From an uncultured Alistipes sp. (GTDB lineage Bacteria; Bacteroidota; Bacteroidia; Bacteroidales; Rikenellaceae): a DNA stretch of 50,187 nt. The notes under the pieces were generated by a model that was not told the origin of the DNA, did no database searches, and was given only the letters and a program-made list of their open reading frames with translations. This document shows positions 25,968-34,222 of the stretch, piece by piece (within the stretch, counting starts at the first letter, position 1; every line of letters starts with the position of its first letter). A program made the translations under genes and the position numbers. The stretch covers positions 1 through 50,187 of the forward strand of contig CAPXWY010000006.1 in NCBI GenBank assembly GCA_948736885.1. The letters run 5' to 3'.

Positions 25968-26650
25968 TGCATGTTCCGAAAAGTTTCCTTATATTTGCAT
26001 AGCAATGCCATTATGGGCAGATGCGATACTGCATTCGGTTTGCATTGTCTTTGTATGGCAGAGATAGTTCTTACAGCGTTCTTTACATATCTATCGTTAT
26101 AAGCGATTGTATCTTTTGTTTTGAAAGTCTGGTAAATTTTCTGCTAATCTCGGATACATCACCTCACAGGGGTGGTGTTGTATTTTGGAGATTAGCGGGT
26201 TTACCAGAGCCTCAAAACAATAAAATCAATGCTGCCCCCTTTTTTTAGACTACAGAGGACAAGTGTTGATTTTATCGGTCGAAGGTTGACAAAGCCTTGA
26301 AAGCGTGAAATTTCGGCATCGTTCCCCTTTGTTTGAAGTTCTGCCGGATGCAATCGGACAAAGATAGCAGCGGCAGACTTTTTTTGCTTTCATGCGCCTT
26401 TTTTCGTCTCGGCAAAGCCGGAATAAGTGCGGCCTTGCCTTGGTTGGTCGAAAAGGGCATCGTGTGATTGTCGGATGTGAGTTGCGTCACCTGCCGCTGC
26501 TTTTTCGTCATTCAGGCAGCCCACGCCCGGAGTGACGCAGGCCAAGGCTTGCGTCAGCGCGGCAGGCAGATGCGGATTCGTGCCCGAACTCGTCTCCCGA
26601 CCGGAAAACGGCACGAACAACTTAGCCCCGCATTTGCGGGGCTGCTTTTT
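25968..26650 (+). ncRNA. Dispersed structured-RNA element, copy 2
   Basis: TATATTTG at 25990-25997 is a -7 box. The conserved ATCGTTATAAGCGATTGTAT block leads into a 101-base hairpin (26118-26218) with arms GTTTTGA/TCAAAAC, CTGGTAAA/TTTACCAG, GCTAATCTC/GAGATTAGC and a CACC/GGTG tip. A T-run (CCCCCTTTTTTT, 26235-26246) lies shortly after and could end a ~240-base transcript. The downstream half (GCAGCGGCAGA, GAGTTGCGTC, CAGGCAGCCC, then a P-module-like segment) also matches copy 1, so the repeated unit is longer than the hairpin. Confidence 0.6.
26624..26650 (+). terminator. Terminator-like hairpin at the end of element copy 2
   Basis: AGCCCCGCA (26624-26632) and TGCGGGGCT (26635-26643) form a perfect 9-bp stem with a two-base loop, followed by GCTTTTTC. 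Confidence 0.55.
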
Positions 26651-26773
26651 CATGCAATATGGACTGACAGTAGCGGGCCGATGCCCTCCGCCGGCCGCGG
26701 CCGGCGAAGCGACGGTGCCGGAACCGGTTGCAGAGGGGGATAGCCTCCTTGCCGGCCGGTGCGGCGGTCGTTA

Positions 26774-27778
26774 ATTGGCCGCCTTTTTCTTCTTGATGCG
26801 GGCCAGGTGGTCGATCAGATGCAGGCGGAACGCTTCGCGGCGGGCCTTGAGATTGCGCCGCCAGCCGTTCCACCGGGTGTAACGCTTGCGCTTTTCGTCG
26901 TAGATGTCGTTGATCGTGAGCAGGATGCCCGTCTCCTCGACGCCGCCGAAGTCGGGGTTCGAAACCGTGTCGAAGACCCGCATGGTGGGCGAAAGGTTCA
27001 TATACGCGTTGATGAGCGGCGGGATGTTCTCGTTGAACTCGCGGATCTTCTGGATCAGAATGCGGTAATTCTCCTGGTAGTTCTCTCCGGTGAAAAGCTG
27101 CTCGTAGTAGGGATCGTCGAGATCGAGCTGCAACGGGCGGATGCCCTCCACGAGCCGGTCGCGGTCGGGGAAGTAACGGCGCAGGAACCAGATGAGGGCG
27201 TTGCGGGCAACGGCCTTGTAGGAGGTGTACATGGTCACCTTGCCGAACAGGTATTTGATCCCGGGATTCAGCACGATGAGCGCCCCCAGGCCGTCCCACA
27301 GGTTGTCGAGGGCGTAGAGGCTCTTGGCGTTCTGCCGCACCTGGTAGGCGGGCTGCACGAACGAACGGCCAAGCTCGATGGTGCGGGGCAGGAAGCGGCG
27401 GCGGAACTTGTCGCTGAACCGGAAGTAGTGCTCGGTGGAGAGATGGCGCGGAAAAGAGGTCGTGCAGACGATGAAGCGGTAGCCGCCGACGATCTGCTCG
27501 GCCGAAGGGTCCCAGACGATGAGCTGGTAGTAGCCGTCGCTGGCCAGGTCCTCCTCGTCGATGTCCACCTCGCGGCCCGTGCCGCCGCCGGCGCCGCGGA
27601 AAGCCTCTTCGCGCAGGCGCCCGATCTCGCGCATGAGCGCGGGGCACTCGGCGGCCGGAAAGACATAGATTTCGTTATCGGCCTTATGGGTGTCGCGGAT
27701 CTTGCGTTCGGGTGTGAGTTCGGCGCGGAGCAGGGCCCGGTCGACCGGCGGAGCTATGGGTTCGATCTTTTGTTGCAT
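26774..27778 (-). CDS. glsB: GNAT-fold N-acyltransferase (OlsB-like; probable glycine lipid GlsB)
   Basis: A 335-residue member of the Acetyltransf_5/OlsB-like group of N-acyltransferases. Visible family features are VGGYRFIVCTT in the GNAT core, the ELGRSFVQPAYQ segment (about 147-158), and the C-terminal region with basic ends. Related Bacteroides proteins attach an acyl chain to glycine, making the first intermediate of glycine lipids. The PlsC-like gene 18 bases upstream in the same direction would add the second acyl chain. The gene name rests on this pairing and family resemblance; hemolysin-like annotations refer to the same family. Confidence 0.7.
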
Positions 27779-27796
27779 GGCGCAAAAATAGGCATT

Positions 27797-28630
27797 TTAG
27801 CGTTGGGTAGGGTCTGCGGCGAGCGTTTTTTCAAGAAAATAGGTCTTTCTGCGTATCTCTTCGGTCTGCTCGCGCAGCGACCCGAAGCGTTGGAGTTCGG
27901 CCACGGAAATCGGGTCGCCGAAGACCAGCCGGAAGTGTTTGCCGCCCTGCGAGAACATCTCGTCGGGGAGCCACAGCATCTCGATATTGAACTTGATGCC
28001 CACCGCCTTGCGTATGCGGTCGACGCGGTAGAAGAAGTCGGAAAGGCGCCCCTCGACGAAGACCGGCACGATGGTGCGCCCCGAAGCGGCGGCTTTCTTC
28101 AGGAAGTTGATTTTCCACTCGGTGTCGGTGACGCGGCCCCCGATGCGGCGCGAGCAGAGCCCGGCCGGGAAGGTGAGGATCGGCAGGCTGCCGGCGAAAG
28201 CGTCGTCGAAGCGCCGGGCGTAGTCGCTGCTCTGCGCTCCGTGCTTGTTGACCGGAATCCAGAGCGGCCGCAGGGGCTCGACGTGCATCAGCAGGTCGTT
28301 GACCACCACGCGGGCGTCGCCGAAGTGCTCGATCAGCTTGTCGGCCAGCATCATGCCGTCCATGCCGCCGAAAGGATGGTTGGCGACGAAGAGGTAGCGG
28401 CCGCGGGGGTCGAGCCGCTCGAGTCCCGACGCGGAATAGGTGACGTTCCATTCGCGGAAGCAGGCCCGGATGAACTCCTGCGGCGGCAGCTCCCAGTAGG
28501 AGGCGAGGATGTGGTTGATCTCGCGCTCGCGGACGGTGCGGCGGAGCCAGTCGATGACGCAGTGCGGCAGGCGGCGGGTCAGTTTGGGCGCTTTTTGGCG
28601 GAGGAGGGAGGCTATGTCGATCTGTGGCAT
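27797..28630 (-). CDS. glsA: PlsC-like O-acyltransferase (probable glycine lipid GlsA)
   Basis: A 277-residue lysophospholipid-acyltransferase-type protein. The catalytic motif NHPFGGMDG (about 84-92) is the variant of HxxxxD found in this branch; FPAGLCSRR (about 155-163) is the substrate-phosphate or acceptor motif, followed by IVPVFVEG. With the OlsB-like gene downstream it would complete glycine lipid synthesis at the inner membrane. A role as a general 1-acylglycerol-phosphate acyltransferase is the alternative, but the PlsC motif spacing and operon argue against it. Confidence 0.7.
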   Translation of the reverse strand: MPQIDIASLLRQKAPKLTRRLPHCVIDWLRRTVREREINHILASYWELPPQEFIRACFREWNVTYSASGLERLDPRGRYLFVANHPFGGMDGMMLADKLIEHFGDARVVVNDLLMHVEPLRPLWIPVNKHGAQSSDYARRFDDAFAGSLPILTFPAGLCSRRIGGRVTDTEWKINFLKKAAASGRTIVPVFVEGRLSDFFYRVDRIRKAVGIKFNIEMLWLPDEMFSQGGKHFRLVFGDPISVAELQRFGSLREQTEEIRRKTYFLEKTLAADPTQR

Positions 28631-28640
28631 TCGGGGGCGA

Positions 28641-28671
28641 GGTGAAAAGTGAAAGGTGAGAAGTGAAAAGT
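28641..28671 (+). repeat. Simple dispersed repeat, GTGAAAAGTGAAAGG type
   Basis: A run of GTGAAA(A/G)GTGAAA units also found at 45012-45036 and, inverted, at 49896-49928. Confidence 0.6.
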
Positions 28672-28764
28672 CGTGGATGATGAGGGGTTTGCGGACGATG
28701 CTTTATTGTTGCCGGCGGTCGGTGCAGGGCAATCGTCGGAATTGCCGGTGCGGTGCGATCCGGC

Positions 28765-28915
28765 GTTCTGCGGAGTGGGCCGGTCGGATCTTTTCCGACG
28801 GAGAACCGCCCAAGGCCCGGCGCACTTCCCGGAACCCGGCTTCCGGCCGGGCCTGCTCCCCGGGGCCGAGCCGCAGGTTCCGCGATTTGCGGAGCGTTCG
28901 GAGCCGCAGCGGACA
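28765..28915 (-). repeat. Probable GC-rich palindromic repeat, diverged copy
   Basis: The segment CGGAACCCGGCTTCCGGCCG matches the interior of the copy at 35501-35601, and hairpins such as TCGGATC/GATC-CCGA type pairs are present. The outer arms are poorly conserved, so membership is less certain than for the other copies. Confidence 0.4.
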
Positions 28916-28995
28916 AAAATATATCGGCAAAGATAGATATTCTTTTTGCAAATCTTGTTACCTTTACACCCAAATATTCTCTTATCGTTCGATCC

Positions 28996-29898
28996 ATGTC
29001 GGCCTATCATACGCCCGTGCTGTTGGAAGAGTCGGTGGCGCTGCTCGAAGTGGCGCCGCAGGGCACCTACGTCGACCTTACGTTCGGCGGCGGGGGCCAC
29101 TCGCGCCGCATCCTCGGGATGCTGGGCGGGGAGGGCCGGCTCTATGCCTTCGACCAGGACCGCGACACGCAGGCGAACCGGCCCGACGACGGGCGTTTCC
29201 ACTTTGTGGAGAGCAACTTCCGCTTTCTGCGGGGTGCGCTGCGGCTGCGGGGCGTGACGGAGGTGGACGGCATACTGGCCGATCTGGGGGTCTCGTCGCA
29301 CCATTTCGATGCCCTGGAGCGCGGCTTCTCGTTCCGCGGCGAGGCGCCGCTGGACATGCGCATGAACCAGCGCGGGAAACTGACGGCGGCGGCGCTGGTC
29401 AACACGTCGACGGCCGAAGAACTGACCCGCATACTGGGCGACTGGGGCGAGCTGGAGACCCCGTGGAAGGTGGCCAACTGCATCGTGCGGGCCCGGGCGG
29501 CGGCGCCCATCGCCACCACGGCGCAGCTGGTGGAGGCGGTCAAGCCCTGCACACCCAGGAAGGAGGAGGCCAAGTTTCTGACGCGCCTGTTCCAGGCGCT
29601 GCGCATCGAGGTCAACGGCGAGATGGAAGCGCTGAAGATGGCGCTCGAACAGAGCCTTAAGGTGCTGAAGCCCGGGGGGCGGCTGGCGGTCATCTCCTAC
29701 CATTCGCTGGAAGACCGTCTGGTGAAGAACTTCCTGCGCAGCGGCAACTTCGCGGGCGAAATCGAAAAGGACTTTTTCGGCCGGGCGCTGGTGCCCTTCG
29801 ATGCGGTGACCCGCAAGGCCGTGACCCCCGCTGCGGAGGAGCTGGAGCGCAATCCGCGCTCGCGCTCGGCCAAGCTGCGGGCAGCCATAAAACGTTGA
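28996..29898 (+). CDS. rsmH: 16S rRNA (cytosine(1402)-N(4))-methyltransferase
   Basis: A 300-residue SAM-dependent enzyme, first gene of the division/cell-wall cluster. N-terminal YHTPVLLEESVALL (4-17) and the SAM-binding DLTFGGGGHSRRIL (about 26-39) are typical. GILADLGVSSHHFD and the C-terminal ISYHSLEDRLVKNF (about 233-246) complete the signature. The frame is open 81 codons upstream, but the start chosen aligns with the family. mraZ, which normally precedes rsmH, is absent. Confidence 0.96.
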   Translation: MSAYHTPVLLEESVALLEVAPQGTYVDLTFGGGGHSRRILGMLGGEGRLYAFDQDRDTQANRPDDGRFHFVESNFRFLRGALRLRGVTEVDGILADLGVSSHHFDALERGFSFRGEAPLDMRMNQRGKLTAAALVNTSTAEELTRILGDWGELETPWKVANCIVRARAAAPIATTAQLVEAVKPCTPRKEEAKFLTRLFQALRIEVNGEMEALKMALEQSLKVLKPGGRLAVISYHSLEDRLVKNFLRSGNFAGEIEKDFFGRALVPFDAVTRKAVTPAAEELERNPRSRSAKLRAAIKR

Positions 29899-29908
29899 GT
29901 AGGAGACC

Positions 29909-30424
29909 ATGCTTCGCGACCATGAATTCGACCCTGTGAACGCCGACGAGGAGGCCCGCCGCCTCCAGGAGGAGGAGTTCGCCCGCCGCGTACGCCGCGA
30001 AGTGCTGCGCATGGAGCGGGGCGAAGCCGACGAGGAGATACGCGCCGATCTGGAGCGCGAAGCCCAAGAGCGCGCCGCGGCCGAAGAAGAGGCGCGCCGC
30101 GAACGCCGCCGCCGGGCCAATCTGGTGCGGCAGTTCTTTTCGGGAACGATTCTGGTGCGCGAGGGAGCGTCGCGCTACTATGTCTACATGCTCTACATGG
30201 CGGGGATGTTCTTTCTGAGCATCGTGGTGATGTTCTTCGGGCTGGGGCTCGACATGCGCCACTCGGAACTCGAACGCGAGGTGCAACTGCTGCGCGAACG
30301 CTCCATCCGCCTGCAGGAACAGCGCTTCCGGGCCACGACCTACTCGGCCATCGTGGCGCGTCTGCGCGAACGCGGCATTGCGCTGCGCGAACCGCCCGCT
30401 CCGGGCGAAGTGATCGACGACTGA
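29909..30424 (+). CDS. FtsL-like cell division protein
   Basis: A 171-residue bitopic protein in the ftsL position of the cluster. An unusually long (~90 residues), highly charged Glu/Arg-rich cytoplasmic segment precedes one membrane helix (about 91-112, YMLYMAGMFFLSIVVMFFGLGL). A short coiled coil (SELEREVQLLRERSIRLQEQ) then faces the periplasm. That layout matches the Bacteroidetes FtsL_2 group, which joins the divisome with FtsB-type partners. Four bases separate it from ftsI. Confidence 0.8.
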   Translation: MLRDHEFDPVNADEEARRLQEEEFARRVRREVLRMERGEADEEIRADLEREAQERAAAEEEARRERRRRANLVRQFFSGTILVREGASRYYVYMLYMAGMFFLSIVVMFFGLGLDMRHSELEREVQLLRERSIRLQEQRFRATTYSAIVARLRERGIALREPPAPGEVIDD

Positions 30425-30428
30425 GGCC

Positions 30429-32690
30429 ATGAAGGAAGAACCATCGAAAATCAAGAGCGACATCCTGCTGCGCGTGCGGCTGCTCTACGTGCTCTTCATC
30501 CTGGCCGGCGCCGTGGTGCTGGGGCGGCTCGTGTGGGTGCAGCTCTTCAGTCATGAAGTGGCCTACAACGCCCGGCGGCTGGCCGGCCGCATCTTCAGCG
30601 AAGTGACGGTCCCGGCCCAGCGGGGCAGCATCGTGACGCGCGACGGCGATCCGCTGGCCGCGTCGCTCTTCCGCTACCGGGTCGCTTTCGACTTCGCGTC
30701 GCCGGGGCTCGATTCGCTCGACACCTACCGCGAGCAGAGCGATTCGCTGGCAGGACTGCTGGCCGCCTTCTTCAAGGACCGTTCGGCCGCCGAATACCGC
30801 CGCATGTTCCGCGAGGAGCATGCCCGCCATTACCGGCTCGTGAAGCCGCGCGATACGACCTACTATCGTTCGGAGGGGCGCTGGGCCCGGTTGAGGGACC
30901 GCATGCACGGCGAGGAGACCGTTACGCGCAAGATCTACGACACGATCCGCGACCATACGCCCGTCGAGATCTTCCCGCGCGACGTCGACTACGCCGAGTG
31001 GGAGGTGCTGCGGCGTTATCCGCTGCTGAACTGGAACATGGGCGTCATCTACCGGCTGATCGAGAGCGACAGCCGCATCTATCCCCAGGGCGAACTGGCG
31101 CGCCGCACCATCGGCAAGCAGGGCGATCAGGGCAACTACGGCATCGAGCATTTCTACAGCGGCGAACTGGCCGGCCGCGACGGCAAGGCCGTGCGGCAGC
31201 GCATCGCCCGCGGATTCGCCGGCCGGGTGGCGGGAGCGGGGCAGGTGGAGCCGGAAGACGGCCTCGACGTGGTGACGACCCTCGACCTGGAGCTGCAGGA
31301 CATGGCCGACCGCACCCTGCGGCGGCAGCTTGTGGAACAGAACGCCAACTGGGGCACGACCATCGTCATGGAGAGTCGCACGGGCGAGATTCTGGCGCTG
31401 GCCAACCTGGGCCGCACCTCCGACGGCACCTATGCCGAACGCGAGAACTATGCGCTGAGCCGCAGCATGGAACCCGGCTCGACCTTCAAGCTGGCGTCGA
31501 TGCTGCTGCTGCTCGACGACGCCCGCATGCCTGTGACCACGACCTACGACACCCATGGCGGCGAACCCGTCGATGTGGGCCCGGCCGAAAACATCCGCGA
31601 TTCGCACGAGGGCGACCGGGTCGTCGACTTCCGGCGGGCCGTGGCTTCGTCGTCGAACGTCTACTTCGCCCGCGCCGTGTGGGATCGCTACGGAATCACG
31701 GGCAAGAAACAGCAATACAGCGACTACCTCCACGACCGGCTGGGACTGGGCCGTACCGTGGGGCTCGAACGCCTGGGCGAGCGCGAACCCGAGATCACGA
31801 CCGACTGGAAGGTGCCCGACCCGGGCGTCATGCTGGTGAAGATGGCCTACGGCTACCGGGTGCGGATGGCGCCCATTCAGATGATCACGTTTTACAACGC
31901 CATTGCCAACGACGGACGGATGATTTCGCCCCTGCTGGTCAAGGAGCTGCGGCGCGGCAACCGCGTGGAGAAGCGTTTCGAGGCTGCGACCCTCAAGCGT
32001 TCGATCTGTTCGGAGGAGACGCTGCACGAGGTGCGCCGCTGCCTGGTGGCGGCCGCGGCCGAAGGTACGGCGAGCGCCTTTTTCGGCGATACGACACGGC
32101 TGCGCGTGGCGGCCAAGACCGGTACGGCGCAGATTACCGATGCGCGCAGCCGCGAAGGGCAGTACTACCTGGGTTCGATGGTGGCTTTCTTCCCGGCCGA
32201 AGCCCCGCGCTACACGGTTCTTACGACCATCGAGACCGCGGCGCAGCCGGGCAAGGCCTATTATGGAGGTCCGCTGGCGGGTCCCGTGGTGAAGCGCATG
32301 GTCGACTACATCCATCGGCGCGGCAGCGGTCCGGTCCTGCAAGAGAGCACCGCCGAAGAGCGCCGCTTTCCGGTGCATGTGAAGGGGGGCGACATCGAGC
32401 AGGTGCGGCGCGTGGCCGACCGGTTTTCGCCCCATGTGTCGTACGCAGAACGGACCGGGTGGGGCCGCGTGCGGATGGATACGCTCTCCAACGTGGTGAT
32501 CACGACGCTCGACGCCGACCCGACGCGCATGCCCGACGTGCGCGGCATGGGCCTCAAGGACGCGCTCTTTCTGCTCGAACGGTGCGGGCTGAGCGTCGGC
32601 ATCTCGGGGCAGGGAACCGTGACGCGCCAGAGCATCGCTCCGGGCACCGGAATCAAAGGAAACGAAAAAGTGGAAATACGACTGCAATAG
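30429..32690 (+). CDS. ftsI: Septal peptidoglycan transpeptidase FtsI (PBP3)
   Basis: A 753-residue class B penicillin-binding protein. After a short cytoplasmic tail and a membrane helix (about 15-35) come the dimerisation region and the transpeptidase domain. Active-site motifs are STFK (S351-K354), SSN (408-410) and KTG (563-565). The last ~60 residues form one PASTA domain (MPDVRGMGLKDALFLLE), as often seen in Bacteroidetes FtsI. It crosslinks peptidoglycan at the septum with FtsW, encoded at the end of this cluster. Confidence 0.95.
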   Translation: MKEEPSKIKSDILLRVRLLYVLFILAGAVVLGRLVWVQLFSHEVAYNARRLAGRIFSEVTVPAQRGSIVTRDGDPLAASLFRYRVAFDFASPGLDSLDTYREQSDSLAGLLAAFFKDRSAAEYRRMFREEHARHYRLVKPRDTTYYRSEGRWARLRDRMHGEETVTRKIYDTIRDHTPVEIFPRDVDYAEWEVLRRYPLLNWNMGVIYRLIESDSRIYPQGELARRTIGKQGDQGNYGIEHFYSGELAGRDGKAVRQRIARGFAGRVAGAGQVEPEDGLDVVTTLDLELQDMADRTLRRQLVEQNANWGTTIVMESRTGEILALANLGRTSDGTYAERENYALSRSMEPGSTFKLASMLLLLDDARMPVTTTYDTHGGEPVDVGPAENIRDSHEGDRVVDFRRAVASSSNVYFARAVWDRYGITGKKQQYSDYLHDRLGLGRTVGLERLGEREPEITTDWKVPDPGVMLVKMAYGYRVRMAPIQMITFYNAIANDGRMISPLLVKELRRGNRVEKRFEAATLKRSICSEETLHEVRRCLVAAAAEGTASAFFGDTTRLRVAAKTGTAQITDARSREGQYYLGSMVAFFPAEAPRYTVLTTIETAAQPGKAYYGGPLAGPVVKRMVDYIHRRGSGPVLQESTAEERRFPVHVKGGDIEQVRRVADRFSPHVSYAERTGWGRVRMDTLSNVVITTLDADPTRMPDVRGMGLKDALFLLERCGLSVGISGQGTVTRQSIAPGTGIKGNEKVEIRLQ

Positions 32691-32694
32691 AGCT

Positions 32695-34155
32695 ATGAAA
32701 CATCTTTTCGAATTGTTGGAAGGCACGCAGGTGCGCAAGTTGCACGGCGACGGCGGTGTGGAAATCGGGACGCTCGTCTACGATTCGCGCGCTGTGGAGC
32801 CGGGTGCATGTTTCTTCGCCGTGCCGGGTACGCAATGCGACGGCCACGACTTCATCCCGGCCGCCGTGGAAAAGGGCGCCGCGGCCGTGGTCTGCAGCCG
32901 CCTGCCGGCGACGCTGGCCGAGGGTGTGGCCTATGCGGAGGTCGACGATCCCGCCGGTGCCATGGCCGACATGGCTGCGGCCTTCTACGACCATCCGAGC
33001 TGCGAGCTGAAGCTGGTGGGCATCACCGGCACCAACGGCAAGACGACGACCGCCACGCTGCTCTACGACCTGATGCGCGCCATGGGCCATAAGGCGGGGC
33101 TTGTCTCGACGGTGGTCTACAAGATCGACGACCGCAGCGTCGAGGCCACCCACACCACGCCCGACTCCATCCGGCTCAACGCCATGATGCGCGAGATGGT
33201 CGACGCCGGGTGCGAATACTGCTTCATGGAGTGTTCGTCGCACGCTCTCGTGCAGGAACGCACCCGGGGGCTGCACTTTGCCGGTGGTCTCTTTTCCAAC
33301 ATCACGCGCGACCATCTCGATTTCCACAAGACTTTCGCCGCCTACATCAAAGCCAAGCAGAGCTTCTTCGATGCGCTGCCGGCCGACGCTTTCGCGCTGA
33401 CCAACATCGACGACCGCAACGGCCGCGTGATGGTGCAGAACACGGCGGCCCGGGTGGCGACCTGTTCGCTGCGGTCGATGGCCGACTTCCGGTGCAAGAT
33501 CATCGAACAGCATCTCGACGGCATGCTGCTGCGCATCGACGACCGCGAAGTGTGGGTCGCGCTGCCGGGGCAGTTCAACGCCTGCAACCTGCTGATGGTC
33601 TACGGTGCCGCCCGGCTGCTGGGCTTCGGGCGCGACGAGGTGCTGCGCTGTCTGAGCTCCCTGCGCTCCGTGCCGGGACGCTTCGAGGTCGTGCGCGCGA
33701 ACGACGGCACGATGGCCGTGGTCGACTATGCCCACACGCCCGATGCGCTGGAAAACGTGATCCGCACCATCGAGCAGACCCGCACGCCGGACCGGCAGCT
33801 GATCGTGGTGTGCGGCTGCGGCGGCGACCGCGACCGGACGAAACGGCCCGAAATGGCGGCCATTGCGGTGAAACACGCCACCACGGCGATCTTCACCTCC
33901 GACAACCCGCGCCATGAGTCGCCCGAAGCCATTCTCGACGAAATGACGGCCGGACTCGACCCCGCGGCCCGCTATCTGCGCATCGTCGACCGTGCCGAGG
34001 CCATCCGCACGGCCGCGATGCTGGCCAAGCCGGGCGATGTCGTGCTCGTGGCGGGCAAGGGGCACGAAGACTACCAGATCATCGGCACCGAAAAACGCCG
34101 TTTCGACGACCGCGAGGAGGTGCGCAAGGCATTTTCGACAATTCACAATTCATAA
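32695..34155 (+). CDS. murE: UDP-N-acetylmuramoyl-tripeptide synthetase MurE (meso-diaminopimelate type)
   Basis: A 486-residue cytosolic ligase that adds the third residue of the peptidoglycan stem. The P-loop is GTNGKT (112-117). DNPR (403-406) is the signature of enzymes using meso-diaminopimelate rather than lysine (inference from the motif). The final codons, reading TIHNS, lie inside an AT-rich dispersed repeat that continues past the stop, so the C-terminus was probably altered by repeat insertion. It follows ftsI by four bases. Confidence 0.95.
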   Translation: MKHLFELLEGTQVRKLHGDGGVEIGTLVYDSRAVEPGACFFAVPGTQCDGHDFIPAAVEKGAAAVVCSRLPATLAEGVAYAEVDDPAGAMADMAAAFYDHPSCELKLVGITGTNGKTTTATLLYDLMRAMGHKAGLVSTVVYKIDDRSVEATHTTPDSIRLNAMMREMVDAGCEYCFMECSSHALVQERTRGLHFAGGLFSNITRDHLDFHKTFAAYIKAKQSFFDALPADAFALTNIDDRNGRVMVQNTAARVATCSLRSMADFRCKIIEQHLDGMLLRIDDREVWVALPGQFNACNLLMVYGAARLLGFGRDEVLRCLSSLRSVPGRFEVVRANDGTMAVVDYAHTPDALENVIRTIEQTRTPDRQLIVVCGCGGDRDRTKRPEMAAIAVKHATTAIFTSDNPRHESPEAILDEMTAGLDPAARYLRIVDRAEAIRTAAMLAKPGDVVLVAGKGHEDYQIIGTEKRRFDDREEVRKAFSTIHNS

Positions 34156-34206
34156 TTCAAGATTCACAATCGACCCCGATGCCGGAAAATCGTGAATTGT
34201 GAATTT
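34140..34206. repeat. AT-rich dispersed repeat pair spanning the murE stop
   Basis: AATTCACAATTCATAATTC and a nearby ATTCACAAT face GTGAATTGTGAATT across a short GC-rich loop, forming an inverted repeat. The family recurs at 13637, 38225 and 41614. Confidence 0.7.
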
Positions 34207-34207
34207 T

Positions 34208-34215
34208 TAATTTTG
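34208..34215 (+). promoter_or_regulatory. -7 box before mraY
   Basis: TAATTTTG matches TAnnTTTG and directly follows the AT-rich repeat, eight bases before the mraY start. It would give a very short or leaderless mraY mRNA, so read-through from murE may matter more. Confidence 0.4.
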
Positions 34216-34222
34216 CATTATT

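Larger units (their letters stand above)
24214..26773. other. Gene-free mosaic of cassettes and repeats
   Basis: About 2.5 kb without an intact gene. In order it holds a partial P module (24331-24358), cassette C, a full P module, cassette D, a palindromic repeat, several GTCATTCTGAGG-type repeats with an inverted pair, and structured-RNA element copy 2. Long open frames are present on both strands, but only the cassettes resemble protein. Confidence 0.65.
28631..28995. other. Divergent intergenic region between glsA and rsmH
   Basis: It holds a GTGAAAAGTGAAAGG-type repeat (28641-28671) and a GC-rich palindromic element (28765-28915). An AT-rich stretch follows (28921-28980) with a weak -7-like TACCTTTA at 28959-28966 facing rsmH. 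Confidence 0.5.

Noticed and set aside
26759..28645. A plus-strand 628-codon frame opposite the acyltransferase pair
   Set aside because: Its composition (Asp/Val/Gly/His-rich) is typical of antisense shadow, while the minus strand has catalytic motifs.
29697..32738. A minus-strand 1013-codon frame opposite ftsL and ftsI
   Set aside because: The plus strand carries the STFK, SxN and KTG motifs in cluster context; the antisense frame has none.
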